From Aeromonas veronii bv. veronii (GTDB lineage Bacteria; Pseudomonadota; Gammaproteobacteria; Enterobacterales; Aeromonadaceae), in assembly GCF_000820225.1 (NCBI RefSeq), contig NZ_CDDK01000018.1, positions 248,001-312,000 of the forward strand: a DNA stretch of 64,000 bases, read 5' to 3'. Position 1 is the first letter of the stretch. Every line of letters begins with the position of its first letter. The notes under the pieces are model-generated. The model saw nothing but the letters and a program-made list of their open reading frames with translations, ran no database searches and had not been told where the DNA came from. Shown piece after piece: positions 26,731 to 35,084 of this stretch. Position numbers and translations under genes: made by a program.

Positions 26731-26850
26731 TGCGCACTTGATATGCCAATCTGAACCCCTCCTGTATCGTCCCGCCATTGTGAATTGTCCTCTTCTGGCC
26801 CCTTGATTAGGCTTGCCGCCTCATTTATTTCAGAGCAGGAACAGAACACG

Positions 26851-27405
26851 ATGGCATTACAACAGAAGGGGCGGGCAATGGCCCTGCTGGTTATGGTCGC
26901 GAGCATGGGTCTGGGCGGCTGTATGGGGCAGATGGGGCTTTCCGGCATGGTCACCAAGGGCAACTTGAGCGTGGTGGATAACCGCTACGCTCGTGCCGGG
27001 GTCTTTATGCTGCTCTCCCCTGTCTACGGTTTGGCCGCGACCGCTGACCTGTTCGTCTTCAATACCATCGAGTTCTGGTCTGGCAAGAACCCCATCACCG
27101 GCAAATCTCCGGCTGTGGTGGACATGAAAGCCAATCCGGTGATCAAGGTGAACCAGCATCTGGATCCGGCCCTCAAGAAGGTGCCGCTGGCCATGCTGCC
27201 ACAAGGGGTGCGCGAGGTGGAGATCAGCTACCCGGACGAGCATACCGCCCAGATGGAGGTGCACTATCTGGATGGTCGCCGCAGCATGATGCGTGGCGAG
27301 AAGCGTGGCGAGTTGATGGATATCTACTTCGATGGCCGCTTTGTCTCTACCCTGAGCCGCGCAGAGCTGGAGCAGATGAGCGAGAACGCCCGCACGGCGG
27401 CCTGA
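26851..27405 (+). CDS. DUF3332 lipoprotein
   Basis: Product of 184 residues. A hydrophobic signal (MALLVMVASMGLGG) ends in an LGGC lipobox, so it is probably lipidated and membrane-anchored. The body holds the DUF3332 block KGNLSVVDNRYARAGVFMLL followed by SPVYGLAATADLFVFNTIEFW and GKNPITGKSP. Function unknown. ATG 26851 has CAGGA upstream; a second in-frame Met nine codons later would also leave a complete signal peptide. It is monocistronic and followed by a terminator shared with the convergent FUSC gene. Confidence 0.82.
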   Translation: MALQQKGRAMALLVMVASMGLGGCMGQMGLSGMVTKGNLSVVDNRYARAGVFMLLSPVYGLAATADLFVFNTIEFWSGKNPITGKSPAVVDMKANPVIKVNQHLDPALKKVPLAMLPQGVREVEISYPDEHTAQMEVHYLDGRRSMMRGEKRGELMDIYFDGRFVSTLSRAELEQMSENARTAA

Positions 27406-27429
27406 TCATCAGTGCCTATGCCGACAAGA

Positions 27430-27456
27430 ACGCCCCGCAACTGCGGGGCGTTTTGC
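27430..27456 (+). terminator. intrinsic terminator between convergent genes
   Basis: Nine-pair stem CGCCCCGCA/TGCGGGGCG followed by TTTT on the plus strand. It also forms on the minus strand, with a poorer T run, for the convergent FUSC gene. Confidence 0.78.
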
Positions 27457-27463
27457 ATTGGGC

Positions 27464-28522
27464 CTAGTCGGGCTGCTTGCGATGGGGCGGGGTGAGGATC
27501 AGCCCCAGCAGGCGGCGCAGGTGGGTGAGCTGTTCGGTCAGCTGGACGTTGAGCCAGAGGTAACCATTGATGGCTGCCTCTGCGTTGGGCGGCAGCGATA
27601 CCCGGGTCGCCACCTCGTGCAGGCGGGCGATGGCGTCATCTGCGCCGCGACCGTCACCGGTTTGCATCATCAGGGCAAGCTGGTTGATCGCCTCCTCGGT
27701 GGCCAGATGGCAGGCTTGCAGCGCAGCCGTGCTCTGCATCAGGAAGTGGCTCTCCCGATCGTTCCAGTAGGTGTTGGCCAGCATCTCAAGAGTGCAGAGG
27801 GTGTTGCGCATGGTGACCTGCACCGCATCAAACAGGGCGACGCTGTGGCGCGTCTCCTTGGCTGCTGGTGCCAGCAGGGCCCGCAGTTTGCCGGTCTGTG
27901 CCAACAGTTGGGAGAGATTGTGCTTGAGGCGCGGGCGCTCCAGCACATTGGGGGAGAGGTGAGTGTGATAGAGCCGCCCAGACTGCTGCAGGATCTGGTG
28001 CAGTTGCAGCCGCCAGTGGCTGTAGGCCCGCTGGGGATAGATGCTGCAAAAGAGCAGCGCCAGCAGGGAGCCCAGTATTACGTCGGCACTGCGCCACAGC
28101 GCCGTCTCTATATCCCCCGGCATGGCCCCCATGGTGACCCCCAGGGTGATGCCGATCAGCAGCCCCACATAGGGGCGCTTGCCGAGGGCCAGATAGCCGC
28201 AGAGGAACATGATGCAGCCGCACCAGATCAGGGTAAGCGGTAGCGAGTAGATCTCGAGATAGAGCGCCACCACCCCGCAACTGGCGCCGAAAATGGTGCC
28301 CACCACCCGCTGCAGGGCGCGGGAGAGCACATTGCCCCAGAACGAGATGGGGCCCATCACCACTACCAGGGTGATCAGCGGCCAGGTGCTCTCCGGCAGT
28401 TTCAGCTCGCGGGTCAGCAGAAAGGTGAGCATAAAGGCGAGCGCAATGCGCAGGCCATGGACGATCCGGTAGCGGCCATAGACCAGCAGATCGAGTCGGG
28501 AGAGGGGGGCATCAAGACGCAC
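27464..28522 (-). CDS. FUSC-family inner-membrane protein
   Basis: Integral membrane protein of 352 residues. Six or so hydrophobic segments fill the N-terminal half (about 25-165), including the FUSC hallmark TWPLITLVVVMGPISFWGNV and ALQRVVGTIFGASCGVVAL segments. The C-terminal half is a cytoplasmic alpha-helical region (HWRLQLHQILQQSGRLYHTHL). Relatives include YccS and the aromatic-acid exporter AaeB; it is about half the size of those and corresponds to a single FUSC unit. Substrate unknown. The gene stands alone upstream of the molybdenum-cofactor genes and is transcribed in the same direction, 62 bases past their terminator-like hairpin. Confidence 0.82.
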   Translation of the reverse strand: MRLDAPLSRLDLLVYGRYRIVHGLRIALAFMLTFLLTRELKLPESTWPLITLVVVMGPISFWGNVLSRALQRVVGTIFGASCGVVALYLEIYSLPLTLIWCGCIMFLCGYLALGKRPYVGLLIGITLGVTMGAMPGDIETALWRSADVILGSLLALLFCSIYPQRAYSHWRLQLHQILQQSGRLYHTHLSPNVLERPRLKHNLSQLLAQTGKLRALLAPAAKETRHSVALFDAVQVTMRNTLCTLEMLANTYWNDRESHFLMQSTAALQACHLATEEAINQLALMMQTGDGRGADDAIARLHEVATRVSLPPNAEAAINGYLWLNVQLTEQLTHLRRLLGLILTPPHRKQPD

Positions 28523-28545
28523 GGTCTGCCTCCTGTCAGGTGGGT

Positions 28546-28579
28546 GACGGGGCGCCGAGCATCCGGCCGACGCCCCGTC
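28546..28579 (-). terminator. possible terminator of the tup-mob operon
   Basis: Nine-pair stem GACGGGGCG (28546-28554) with CGCCCCGTC (28571-28579) directly past the moeA stop. The T run is missing, so termination is uncertain. Confidence 0.4.
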
Positions 28580-28584
28580 GGGAT

Positions 28585-30363
28585 TTAGGCCAGTCGTCCC
28601 TGCAGGGGGTGGATCCAGACCCGCTCGCCAATGGCGATCCCGGGTTGGTCCGGTACGATTTCGATCAGGCAGTTGGCCTCGGCCATGGAGCTCAGAATGC
28701 CGGAGCCCTGTGGCCCTGTGGTGCGCACCCGCAGCTGGCCGTTACGGTCCTGATGGAAGATGCCGCGCAGAAACTCGGTGCGCCCCGGGCGGCTCTTCAT
28801 CTTCTCGTCTGCCAGTGCCGAGAGGCGCAGCGGCTGCCACCGCTTGCCTTGCAAGCGGGCGATGGCGGGCTCGACAAATTGCAGTACGCAGATCATCGCC
28901 GCCACCGGATTGCCCGGCAGGCCGAAGAAGGGGGTCTGCCCCAGCTTGCCAAAGGCGAGCGGGCGGCCCGGTCGCATCTGGATGCGCCAGAAATCGATTT
29001 GGCCAAGCTCAGCCAGCACCAGCTTGATAAAGTCGGCGTTGCCCACCGAGACCCCGCCGGAGCTCAGCACCAGATCGGCGCTGGCGGCGGCCTGCTCCAG
29101 CTGCTGGCGCAGGATGGTCTTGTCATCGGGGATGATGCCAAGGTCCATCACCTCGCAACCGGCGGCACGGATAAGGGCCATCAGGGTGAAGCGATTGCTG
29201 TCGAAGATATGGCCGGGGGCGAGCTGCTCGCCCGGCGCCTGCACCTCGTCACCGGTACTGAACAGCGCCACTTTCAGCGGGGTGCGCACAGTGAGACTGG
29301 CCTGACCGAGGGATGCCGCCAGCCCCAGCTGGGGGGCGCCCAGCCAGGTACCGGCCGGGATGGCGACCGCACCCTTGGCGAGATCTTCGCCGGCCAGGCG
29401 CACATTCTGTCCTGCGCGGATCGGTGCGGTGACCGTGACCCACTCACCTTCAATCAGCGTCTCTTCCCGCATCACCACGGTATCGACACCGGGGGGCAGC
29501 GGGGCGCCGGTCATGATCTGCACCGCCTGACCGGCCAGCACAGGCTCGTGGCGCTGCTGGCCCGCCAGCACTTCCCCCACCAGCTGCCAGCGACCGGTGG
29601 CGAGATCGTCGCTGCGAAGGCCAATACCATCCATCGCCGAGTTGGCGTGGGGCGGCACATTGATGGGGCTTATCAGATCGGCGGCCAGCACGGCGCCGTG
29701 GCACTGGGCCAGCGGTTTATCGATGCAGGCGTTGCTCGGGGTGAGGGCCGCCAGAATGGCGTTGCGGGCCGCCTCGACCGAGAGAAAGCCCTTGCCCGCC
29801 TCCGGCTCCTTGCTCTGGCAGCCGTCAAGCCAGCGGCAGACGAAGTCGGCAATGGCCGCCAGATCGTTGATATCGAGGCGGGGCAGGCTTGTCTGCTGTT
29901 GTTCGCCACTCTGTTGGGGCTGATCGCTGGCCAGCGCGATGATGTCGCTGTCTTCGGGGAAGAGCAGCGGCTTGCCAATCTCGGCGCGGTGCAGCTCGAT
30001 TTTCGGGAAGTGCTCGTGCTTGAACCCCTCGACCAAGAGCAGATCGAGCTCTGTCTGATCGAAGCTGGCCAGCAACTGGCGAAAATCGGCTTCGGCCAGC
30101 TCGGTCTCGCCGTGCGTTGTTTCAGTAATGCGAGCATGACGACGGCGGGAGGCAACCATCATCTGCTGGGCACCCGCCTTGCGCAGGCGGTAGCTGTCTT
30201 TGCCCGGTTGGTCGATATCAAAGTCGTGGTGGGCGTGCTTGAGCACCCCGATCCGCAGGCCGCGATCCACCAGCAGGGGGATCAACTGCTCCAGCAAGGT
30301 GGTCTTGCCGGTGCCGCTCCAGGCGGCGAAGCCGAGCAGGGGAAGAGTGGGGGCCGGGGTCAT
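28585..30363 (-). CDS. MobB-MoeA fusion: molybdenum cofactor GTP-binding adaptor and molybdotransferase
   Basis: Bifunctional protein of 592 residues. MobB (about 1-180) opens with the P-loop GFAAWSGTGKTTLLEQL and contains VLKHAHHDFDIDQPGKDSYR. MoeA (about 190-592) carries PPHANSAMDGIGLR, IMTGAPLPPGVDTVVMRE, STGDEV, SSGGVSVGNADF and the metal-insertion loop PGRPLAFGK/GLPGNPVAAM. MoeA inserts molybdate (or tungstate) into adenylylated molybdopterin; MobB aids the guanylyl transfer by MobA. The fusion makes functional sense because the upstream mobA overlaps it by four bases (ATGA). Last gene of an operon that begins with the tungstate importer. Confidence 0.93.
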   Translation of the reverse strand: MTPAPTLPLLGFAAWSGTGKTTLLEQLIPLLVDRGLRIGVLKHAHHDFDIDQPGKDSYRLRKAGAQQMMVASRRRHARITETTHGETELAEADFRQLLASFDQTELDLLLVEGFKHEHFPKIELHRAEIGKPLLFPEDSDIIALASDQPQQSGEQQQTSLPRLDINDLAAIADFVCRWLDGCQSKEPEAGKGFLSVEAARNAILAALTPSNACIDKPLAQCHGAVLAADLISPINVPPHANSAMDGIGLRSDDLATGRWQLVGEVLAGQQRHEPVLAGQAVQIMTGAPLPPGVDTVVMREETLIEGEWVTVTAPIRAGQNVRLAGEDLAKGAVAIPAGTWLGAPQLGLAASLGQASLTVRTPLKVALFSTGDEVQAPGEQLAPGHIFDSNRFTLMALIRAAGCEVMDLGIIPDDKTILRQQLEQAAASADLVLSSGGVSVGNADFIKLVLAELGQIDFWRIQMRPGRPLAFGKLGQTPFFGLPGNPVAAMICVLQFVEPAIARLQGKRWQPLRLSALADEKMKSRPGRTEFLRGIFHQDRNGQLRVRTTGPQGSGILSSMAEANCLIEIVPDQPGIAIGERVWIHPLQGRLA

Positions 30364-31004
30364 GAGGTGACTCCTTGTTGGGGGTCGATAGCCGTGGCGA
30401 GCAGACGGGCCTCGTAGGCGGCCAGCTCGGCAGGGCTGTTGAGATTGATAAAGGCATCCGGCTGATCGGCAAAGCTCACCACCGCCATGTTGTGGCGGGC
30501 AAACCAGATATCGATTTTGCGCTCCCCCTCTGCCAGTGCGGCGGTGAGGGAGGGGAGCAGGGATTTGTGCAGCAGGGCCACCACGGGTTGCAACCAGTCG
30601 CCATCGTGGGCCACTACCAGCTCGGTATCCGGGGTCAGGGCGGCGCGAAAGCGGCTCATCAGATCCAGCGGCAGGGCGGGGCCATCGCAGGGAACGAACA
30701 GCACCCAGTCGTGACGGGCGGCGGCAAGGCCCGCCTGCATGCCCGCCAGCGGGCCGAGATAGTCGTTGTTGTCATCGCTGATGACCGGGGCCAGCGCCTG
30801 ATAGCGGGGCTGACTGCGGTTGGCGTTGATCAGCACTTCATCCACCTGGGGGCGCAGGCGCGCCAAAACATGGTCGATAAGAGGGCGTCCCGCCAGTGCT
30901 ACCCATCCCTTGTCTTCGCCCCCCATCCGGGTGGCGCGGCCTCCTGCCAGGATCACTGCTGATACGGCAACGGGATCAGAGTGGCTGTCGCTTTTTGAAG
31001 TCAT
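30360..31004 (-). CDS. mobA: molybdenum cofactor guanylyltransferase
   Basis: Transfers GMP to Mo/W-molybdopterin to form the bis-guanine dinucleotide cofactor used by formate dehydrogenase and other DMSO-reductase family enzymes. The product has 214 residues. The nucleotide-binding signature LAGGRATRMGGEDKGWVAL is at about 18-37, and the metal-binding aspartate motif VPCDGPALP at about 103-111. It overlaps tupC by 29 bases and the mobB-moeA fusion by 4, so metal uptake and cofactor maturation are co-expressed. Confidence 0.93.
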   Translation of the reverse strand: MTSKSDSHSDPVAVSAVILAGGRATRMGGEDKGWVALAGRPLIDHVLARLRPQVDEVLINANRSQPRYQALAPVISDDNNDYLGPLAGMQAGLAAARHDWVLFVPCDGPALPLDLMSRFRAALTPDTELVVAHDGDWLQPVVALLHKSLLPSLTAALAEGERKIDIWFARHNMAVVSFADQPDAFINLNSPAELAAYEARLLATAIDPQQGVTS

Positions 31005-31671
31005 GTCGCTCGATGATTTTTAAAGGGGTCGTCTCTTGCAGCTGGCCACGGGCGAGGGTCCATTGCCGCTCGCACAGGGAGGTCAATGCGTTGCTCTGGT
31101 GGCTGATGACGACCAGGCCGCTGCCATGTTCCCGCAGATCTTGCGCCAATGCGGCCATCAGGGCAACCGAATGTGTGTCGAGATTGGCGGTGGGCTCATC
31201 CATCAGCAGAAAGGCCGGTTGCAGCGCCCAGGCGCGCGCCATTGCCAGCCGTTGCCGTTCGCCACCCGAGAGAATGCTGATGTGCTCCCGTGCCAGCCCC
31301 TCCAGCTCGACCCGGCGCAGCGCCTCGAACACCCGGATCTCGCTGCCGAGCTGTTTATCGAGCGCCCAGGCCACGTTGTCGTGAACTGTGCGATCGAACA
31401 GATAGGGGGTCTGGTGCAGATAGGTGACCCTGCCCGGCCCCAGATCCCGCTTAAGCAGCCGGTTGATCCGCTGTTGCCAGCGCCCCGGCAGATTGGTATG
31501 GCCGCGGGTAGGGGCCAGCAGCCCGGCCAGGATTTTGAGCAGAGTGGTCTTGCCCACCCCGTTGGCTCCATGCAGCCAGATTGCATCCCCCGGTGCGATG
31601 GCGAGCCGGTCAATCTCGAACAGTTGGCGCTCGCCAAAGCGCATCGTCAGCTGGTGGGCGGTCAGGGCCAT
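30976..31671 (-). CDS. tupC: tungstate ABC transporter ATP-binding protein
   Basis: ATPase of 231 residues with Walker A GANGVGKTT, signature LSGGERQRLAMARAWA and Walker B AFLLMDEPTANLD. It is compact, without the regulatory C-terminal domain of ModC. Start ATG 31671 is supported by CAGGAG seven bases upstream. It works with TupB and TupA; the tungstate assignment rests mainly on TupA. The gene follows tupB by 115 bases that contain a partial copy of the tupB 3' end. Confidence 0.88.
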   Translation of the reverse strand: MALTAHQLTMRFGERQLFEIDRLAIAPGDAIWLHGANGVGKTTLLKILAGLLAPTRGHTNLPGRWQQRINRLLKRDLGPGRVTYLHQTPYLFDRTVHDNVAWALDKQLGSEIRVFEALRRVELEGLAREHISILSGGERQRLAMARAWALQPAFLLMDEPTANLDTHSVALMAALAQDLREHGSGLVVISHQSNALTSLCERQWTLARGQLQETTPLKIIERHDFKKRQPL

Positions 31672-31700
31672 GGGGTACTCCTGTTGATACACAGTGGGGG

Positions 31701-31816
31701 CATGGTCAGTTCTTCAGATAGCTGTGGTCGTGCCAGAGATGGGGTCAGCAGCATTCGGTAATGGCTAACAGTGCGCTGCGCCATGGTCAGTTCTTCAAAT
31801 AACTGTGGCCGCGGCA
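31701..31816 (-). repeat. duplicated 3' end of tupB
   Basis: Bases 31782-31816 (the true end of tupB, coding HSYLKN-stop plus CCATG) recur in slightly diverged form at 31701-31733, 81 bases downstream in the direction of transcription. The first 16 bases are identical and the following 15 differ at three positions. The copy can be read HDHSYLKN-stop but has an in-frame stop before it, so it is a remnant and not a gene. Confidence 0.75.
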
Positions 31817-32488
31817 CGCCGTCAGCAACAGGTTGAGCAAGAGGGCGAGGGTGAGCAGCACTATGCCGAGCGCCACCCCCTGAGTGAAGGCCCCTTTCTG
31901 GGTCTCCAGCGCGATGGCGGTGGGGATATTGCGGGTGAAGTGCAGGATATTGCCCCCTACCATCATGGAACAGCCCACCTCGGTGACGATGCGGCTAAAG
32001 GCGCCGATGATGGCGGCCAGCAGGCCAAAGCGGCACTCGTGCATCAGGCCGATCAGCGCCTTGGGCCAGGAGACCCCCAGGGTCAGGGCAGTCTCCCAGG
32101 CGCGCCGATCGCTCTGAACAAACGCCGCGTGGGCCATGGTGGCGATCACCGGGAAGGCGATCAGCATCTGCCCCACCACCATCGCCTGCTGGGTAAAGAG
32201 CAGCTTCCAGTCGCCAAAGGGGCCGGCCCGCGACAGCAGCATATAGAGCAAGAGGCCAATCACCACGGTCGGCACCGATTGCAGGGTATTGATGCAGGAG
32301 AGCCAGAACCAGCGGCCGGGCAGCGGCAGATAGGCCAGGGCAAAGCCCAGCAGCAAGGCGGGCACCAGCACCAGCAGCAGGGCGATGCAGGAGACGGAGA
32401 AGGAGACCCCCACCACCTGCCACAGTTCGGTGTCACCACTGAACAGCAGGGCGAGGGCAGCCAACGTAGTATCGAGCAGAGTCGGCAT
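31787..32488 (-). CDS. tupB: tungstate ABC transporter permease
   Basis: Inner-membrane channel subunit of 233 residues with five to six hydrophobic segments and the permease coupling loop WETALTLGVSWPKAL. The pattern (SVPTVVIGLLLYMLLSRAGPFG, FSRIVTEVGCSMMVGGNI) is characteristic of TupB/ModB-type permeases, nearer TupB. Its ATG overlaps the stop of a 21-codon mini-ORF (TGATG), and both its ends have partial copies next to them. It lies 130 bases after tupA. Confidence 0.9.
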   Translation of the reverse strand: MPTLLDTTLAALALLFSGDTELWQVVGVSFSVSCIALLLVLVPALLLGFALAYLPLPGRWFWLSCINTLQSVPTVVIGLLLYMLLSRAGPFGDWKLLFTQQAMVVGQMLIAFPVIATMAHAAFVQSDRRAWETALTLGVSWPKALIGLMHECRFGLLAAIIGAFSRIVTEVGCSMMVGGNILHFTRNIPTAIALETQKGAFTQGVALGIVLLTLALLLNLLLTACRGHSYLKN

Positions 32489-32553
32489 CAGACCTCTCTC
32501 TCATCGTGCAGGGCGAGGGCCGTCAATACGGTCGTGTCGAGCAGGGTCGGCAT
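32488..32553 (-). CDS. 21-codon mini-ORF, degenerate copy of the tupB start
   Basis: Reads MPTLLDTTVLTALALHDEREV; tupB itself starts MPTLLDTTLAALALLFSG. It has its own GGGAGG ribosome site, and its TGA overlaps the tupB ATG. It may be translated and coupled to tupB or be only a scar of tandem duplication. No function is claimed. Confidence 0.35.
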   Translation of the reverse strand: MPTLLDTTVLTALALHDEREV

Positions 32554-32618
32554 CAGGCGCCTCCCACAGCGAACCGGGGGAGGGCCATCAAGGTCATCGC
32601 AGGGGTCAGGGTTGCCAT
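32553..32618 (-). CDS. 21-codon mini-ORF between tupA and the second mini-ORF
   Basis: Reads MATLTPAMTLMALPRFAVGGA. Its ATG overlaps the tupA TAA (TAATG) and its TGA overlaps the ATG of the next mini-ORF. It has exactly the same 66-nt length as the next one, and 11 of 12 bases match in the TTGA-GGCCCTC segment, so it looks like a more diverged copy of the same unit. Confidence 0.3.
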   Translation of the reverse strand: MATLTPAMTLMALPRFAVGGA

Positions 32619-33448
32619 TATTTCCCGTTGGCATCCGCTACAAACAGCGCTTGACCCGCCACCTTGAAGTCGCCGATCAGCTTCTGGCCATGCTCGGAGA
32701 CCAGCCAGTTTTTCAGGGTGCGGGCCCCTTCGGTGTTGAGATCCGGGTAGCGCTTGGGGTTGACCAGGATCACCTGATAGGGGTTGAACAGGCGCTTGTC
32801 ACCCTCCAGCAGCACGGCGAGATCCAGCTTGCTCTGGTAGGCGAGCCAGGTGCCGCGGTCGGTCAGGGTGTAGGCACCGAGCTCCGAGGCCATGGTCAGG
32901 GTCGGGCCCATCCCCTGGCCGATGGATTTGTAACCGGCAAACTCGGGTTTGACGTCAGCGGCTTGCCACAGGGTCTTCTCCTTGATGTGGGTACCGGACT
33001 CGTCACCGCGGGAGATAAAGGTCTGGCCCTGCTCCTTGATGGCTTGCAGCCCCTTGGCTGCGTCGTGCAGTTTGCCGAGACCCGCCGGATCTTTGGCCGG
33101 GCCGACGATAACGAAGTCGTTGTACATCAGGTGCACTGGCTCGATGCCAAAGCCTGCGTCGACAAACTTCTTCTCGGCAGAGGGGGCGTGGGTCATCACC
33201 AGATCCGCATCGCCGTTCTCGCCCATCTTCAGGCTCTGGCCGGTACCGGCCGCCATCACCTGCACCGGATAACCGGTCTCCTTGGTGAACTGGGGCAGCA
33301 GCCAGCCCAGCAGACCGGACTGTTCGGTACTGGTGGTGGTGGCGAGGCGGATTGGCGCCTTGGTAGTGTCAGCATGGGCCGCGCCGGCGATCAGCAGGCT
33401 GGCGGCGAGGGAGAGGGCAAAACGTTTGAGGTTGGTTTTTATCGTCAT
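32618..33448 (-). CDS. tupA: periplasmic tungstate-binding protein
   Basis: Binding protein of 276 residues with a Sec signal peptide (FALSLAASLLIAGAAHA). The anion-binding motif RLATTTSTEQSGLL is the TupA signature (TTTS), and the segments VMTHAPSAEKKFVDAGFG and SRGDESGTHIKEK match the family. It delivers tungstate, with possible cross-use of molybdate, to TupBC. The frame opens 29 codons earlier; MTIKTNLKRFALSL is the natural secreted-protein start. A sigma-54 promoter sequence lies 46 bases upstream, tying expression to the neighbouring response regulator. Confidence 0.93.
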   Translation of the reverse strand: MTIKTNLKRFALSLAASLLIAGAAHADTTKAPIRLATTTSTEQSGLLGWLLPQFTKETGYPVQVMAAGTGQSLKMGENGDADLVMTHAPSAEKKFVDAGFGIEPVHLMYNDFVIVGPAKDPAGLGKLHDAAKGLQAIKEQGQTFISRGDESGTHIKEKTLWQAADVKPEFAGYKSIGQGMGPTLTMASELGAYTLTDRGTWLAYQSKLDLAVLLEGDKRLFNPYQVILVNPKRYPDLNTEGARTLKNWLVSEHGQKLIGDFKVAGQALFVADANGK

Positions 33449-33493
33449 CGTGATGCAACTTTTTTCAGGGTGGCTGAGGAGAGGGCAAGAGTA

Positions 33494-33509
33494 AGCAAGC
33501 AGGGTGCCA
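33494..33509 (-). promoter_or_regulatory. sigma-54 promoter of the tup-mob operon
   Basis: Minus strand TGGCACCCTGCTTGCT matches the -24/-12 consensus TGGCACG-N4-TTGCW at all but one position, with exactly 10 bases between GG and GC. Start of transcription would be near 33482, 34 bases before tupA. The activator is probably the response regulator encoded divergently. Confidence 0.8.
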
Positions 33510-33628
33510 AACTGTTCCTTTGCCGCTGCATTCACGGTTTGCCGTTTAAAAACAGAAGCTTATTAGAATCAATTAGGTGAGCTTGTTATCGCTTTTAATA
33601 ATTGGTGTTGGTGCTTTTGATACGGGAA

Positions 33629-33668
33629 GGACAAAATGTCCCACTAAGGTTCCGGTTATCGGGACATT
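33629..33668. promoter_or_regulatory. candidate response-regulator binding sites (enhancer)
   Basis: GGACAAAATGTCC (33629-33641) is followed by a second half-site GGGACATT (33661-33668), so AATGTCCC and GGGACATT face each other across 18 bases. The element lies 120-175 bases upstream of the tupA sigma-54 promoter and 36-75 bases before the regulator gene, allowing control in both directions. The same 15-mer recurs at 41864-41878. Confidence 0.6.
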
Positions 33669-33703
33669 CACCGACCGTACGTGCATCCGAGGTACTTTTT
33701 TCC

Positions 33704-35059
<1,356 letters not shown>

Positions 35060-35084
35060 GGAAGGCTGACTGGATGGGGTGGCG

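Larger units (their letters stand above)
32448..32618 (-). repeat. degenerate tandem repeats, period 66 nt, at the tupB start
   Basis: Three head-to-tail units: mini-ORF 1 (32553-32618), mini-ORF 2 (32488-32553) and the first part of tupB (32448-32488). Each begins with an ATG that overlaps a stop codon. Unit 2 and the tupB start match closely (MPTLLDTT and LALAL coding parts); unit 1 is weaker. Confidence 0.6.

Noticed and set aside
31662-31784. A 40-codon frame between tupB and tupC whose ATG lies just after the tupB stop
   Set aside because: It lacks a ribosome site of its own, has no similarity to TupB in that frame and runs into tupC; explained by the duplicated tupB end.
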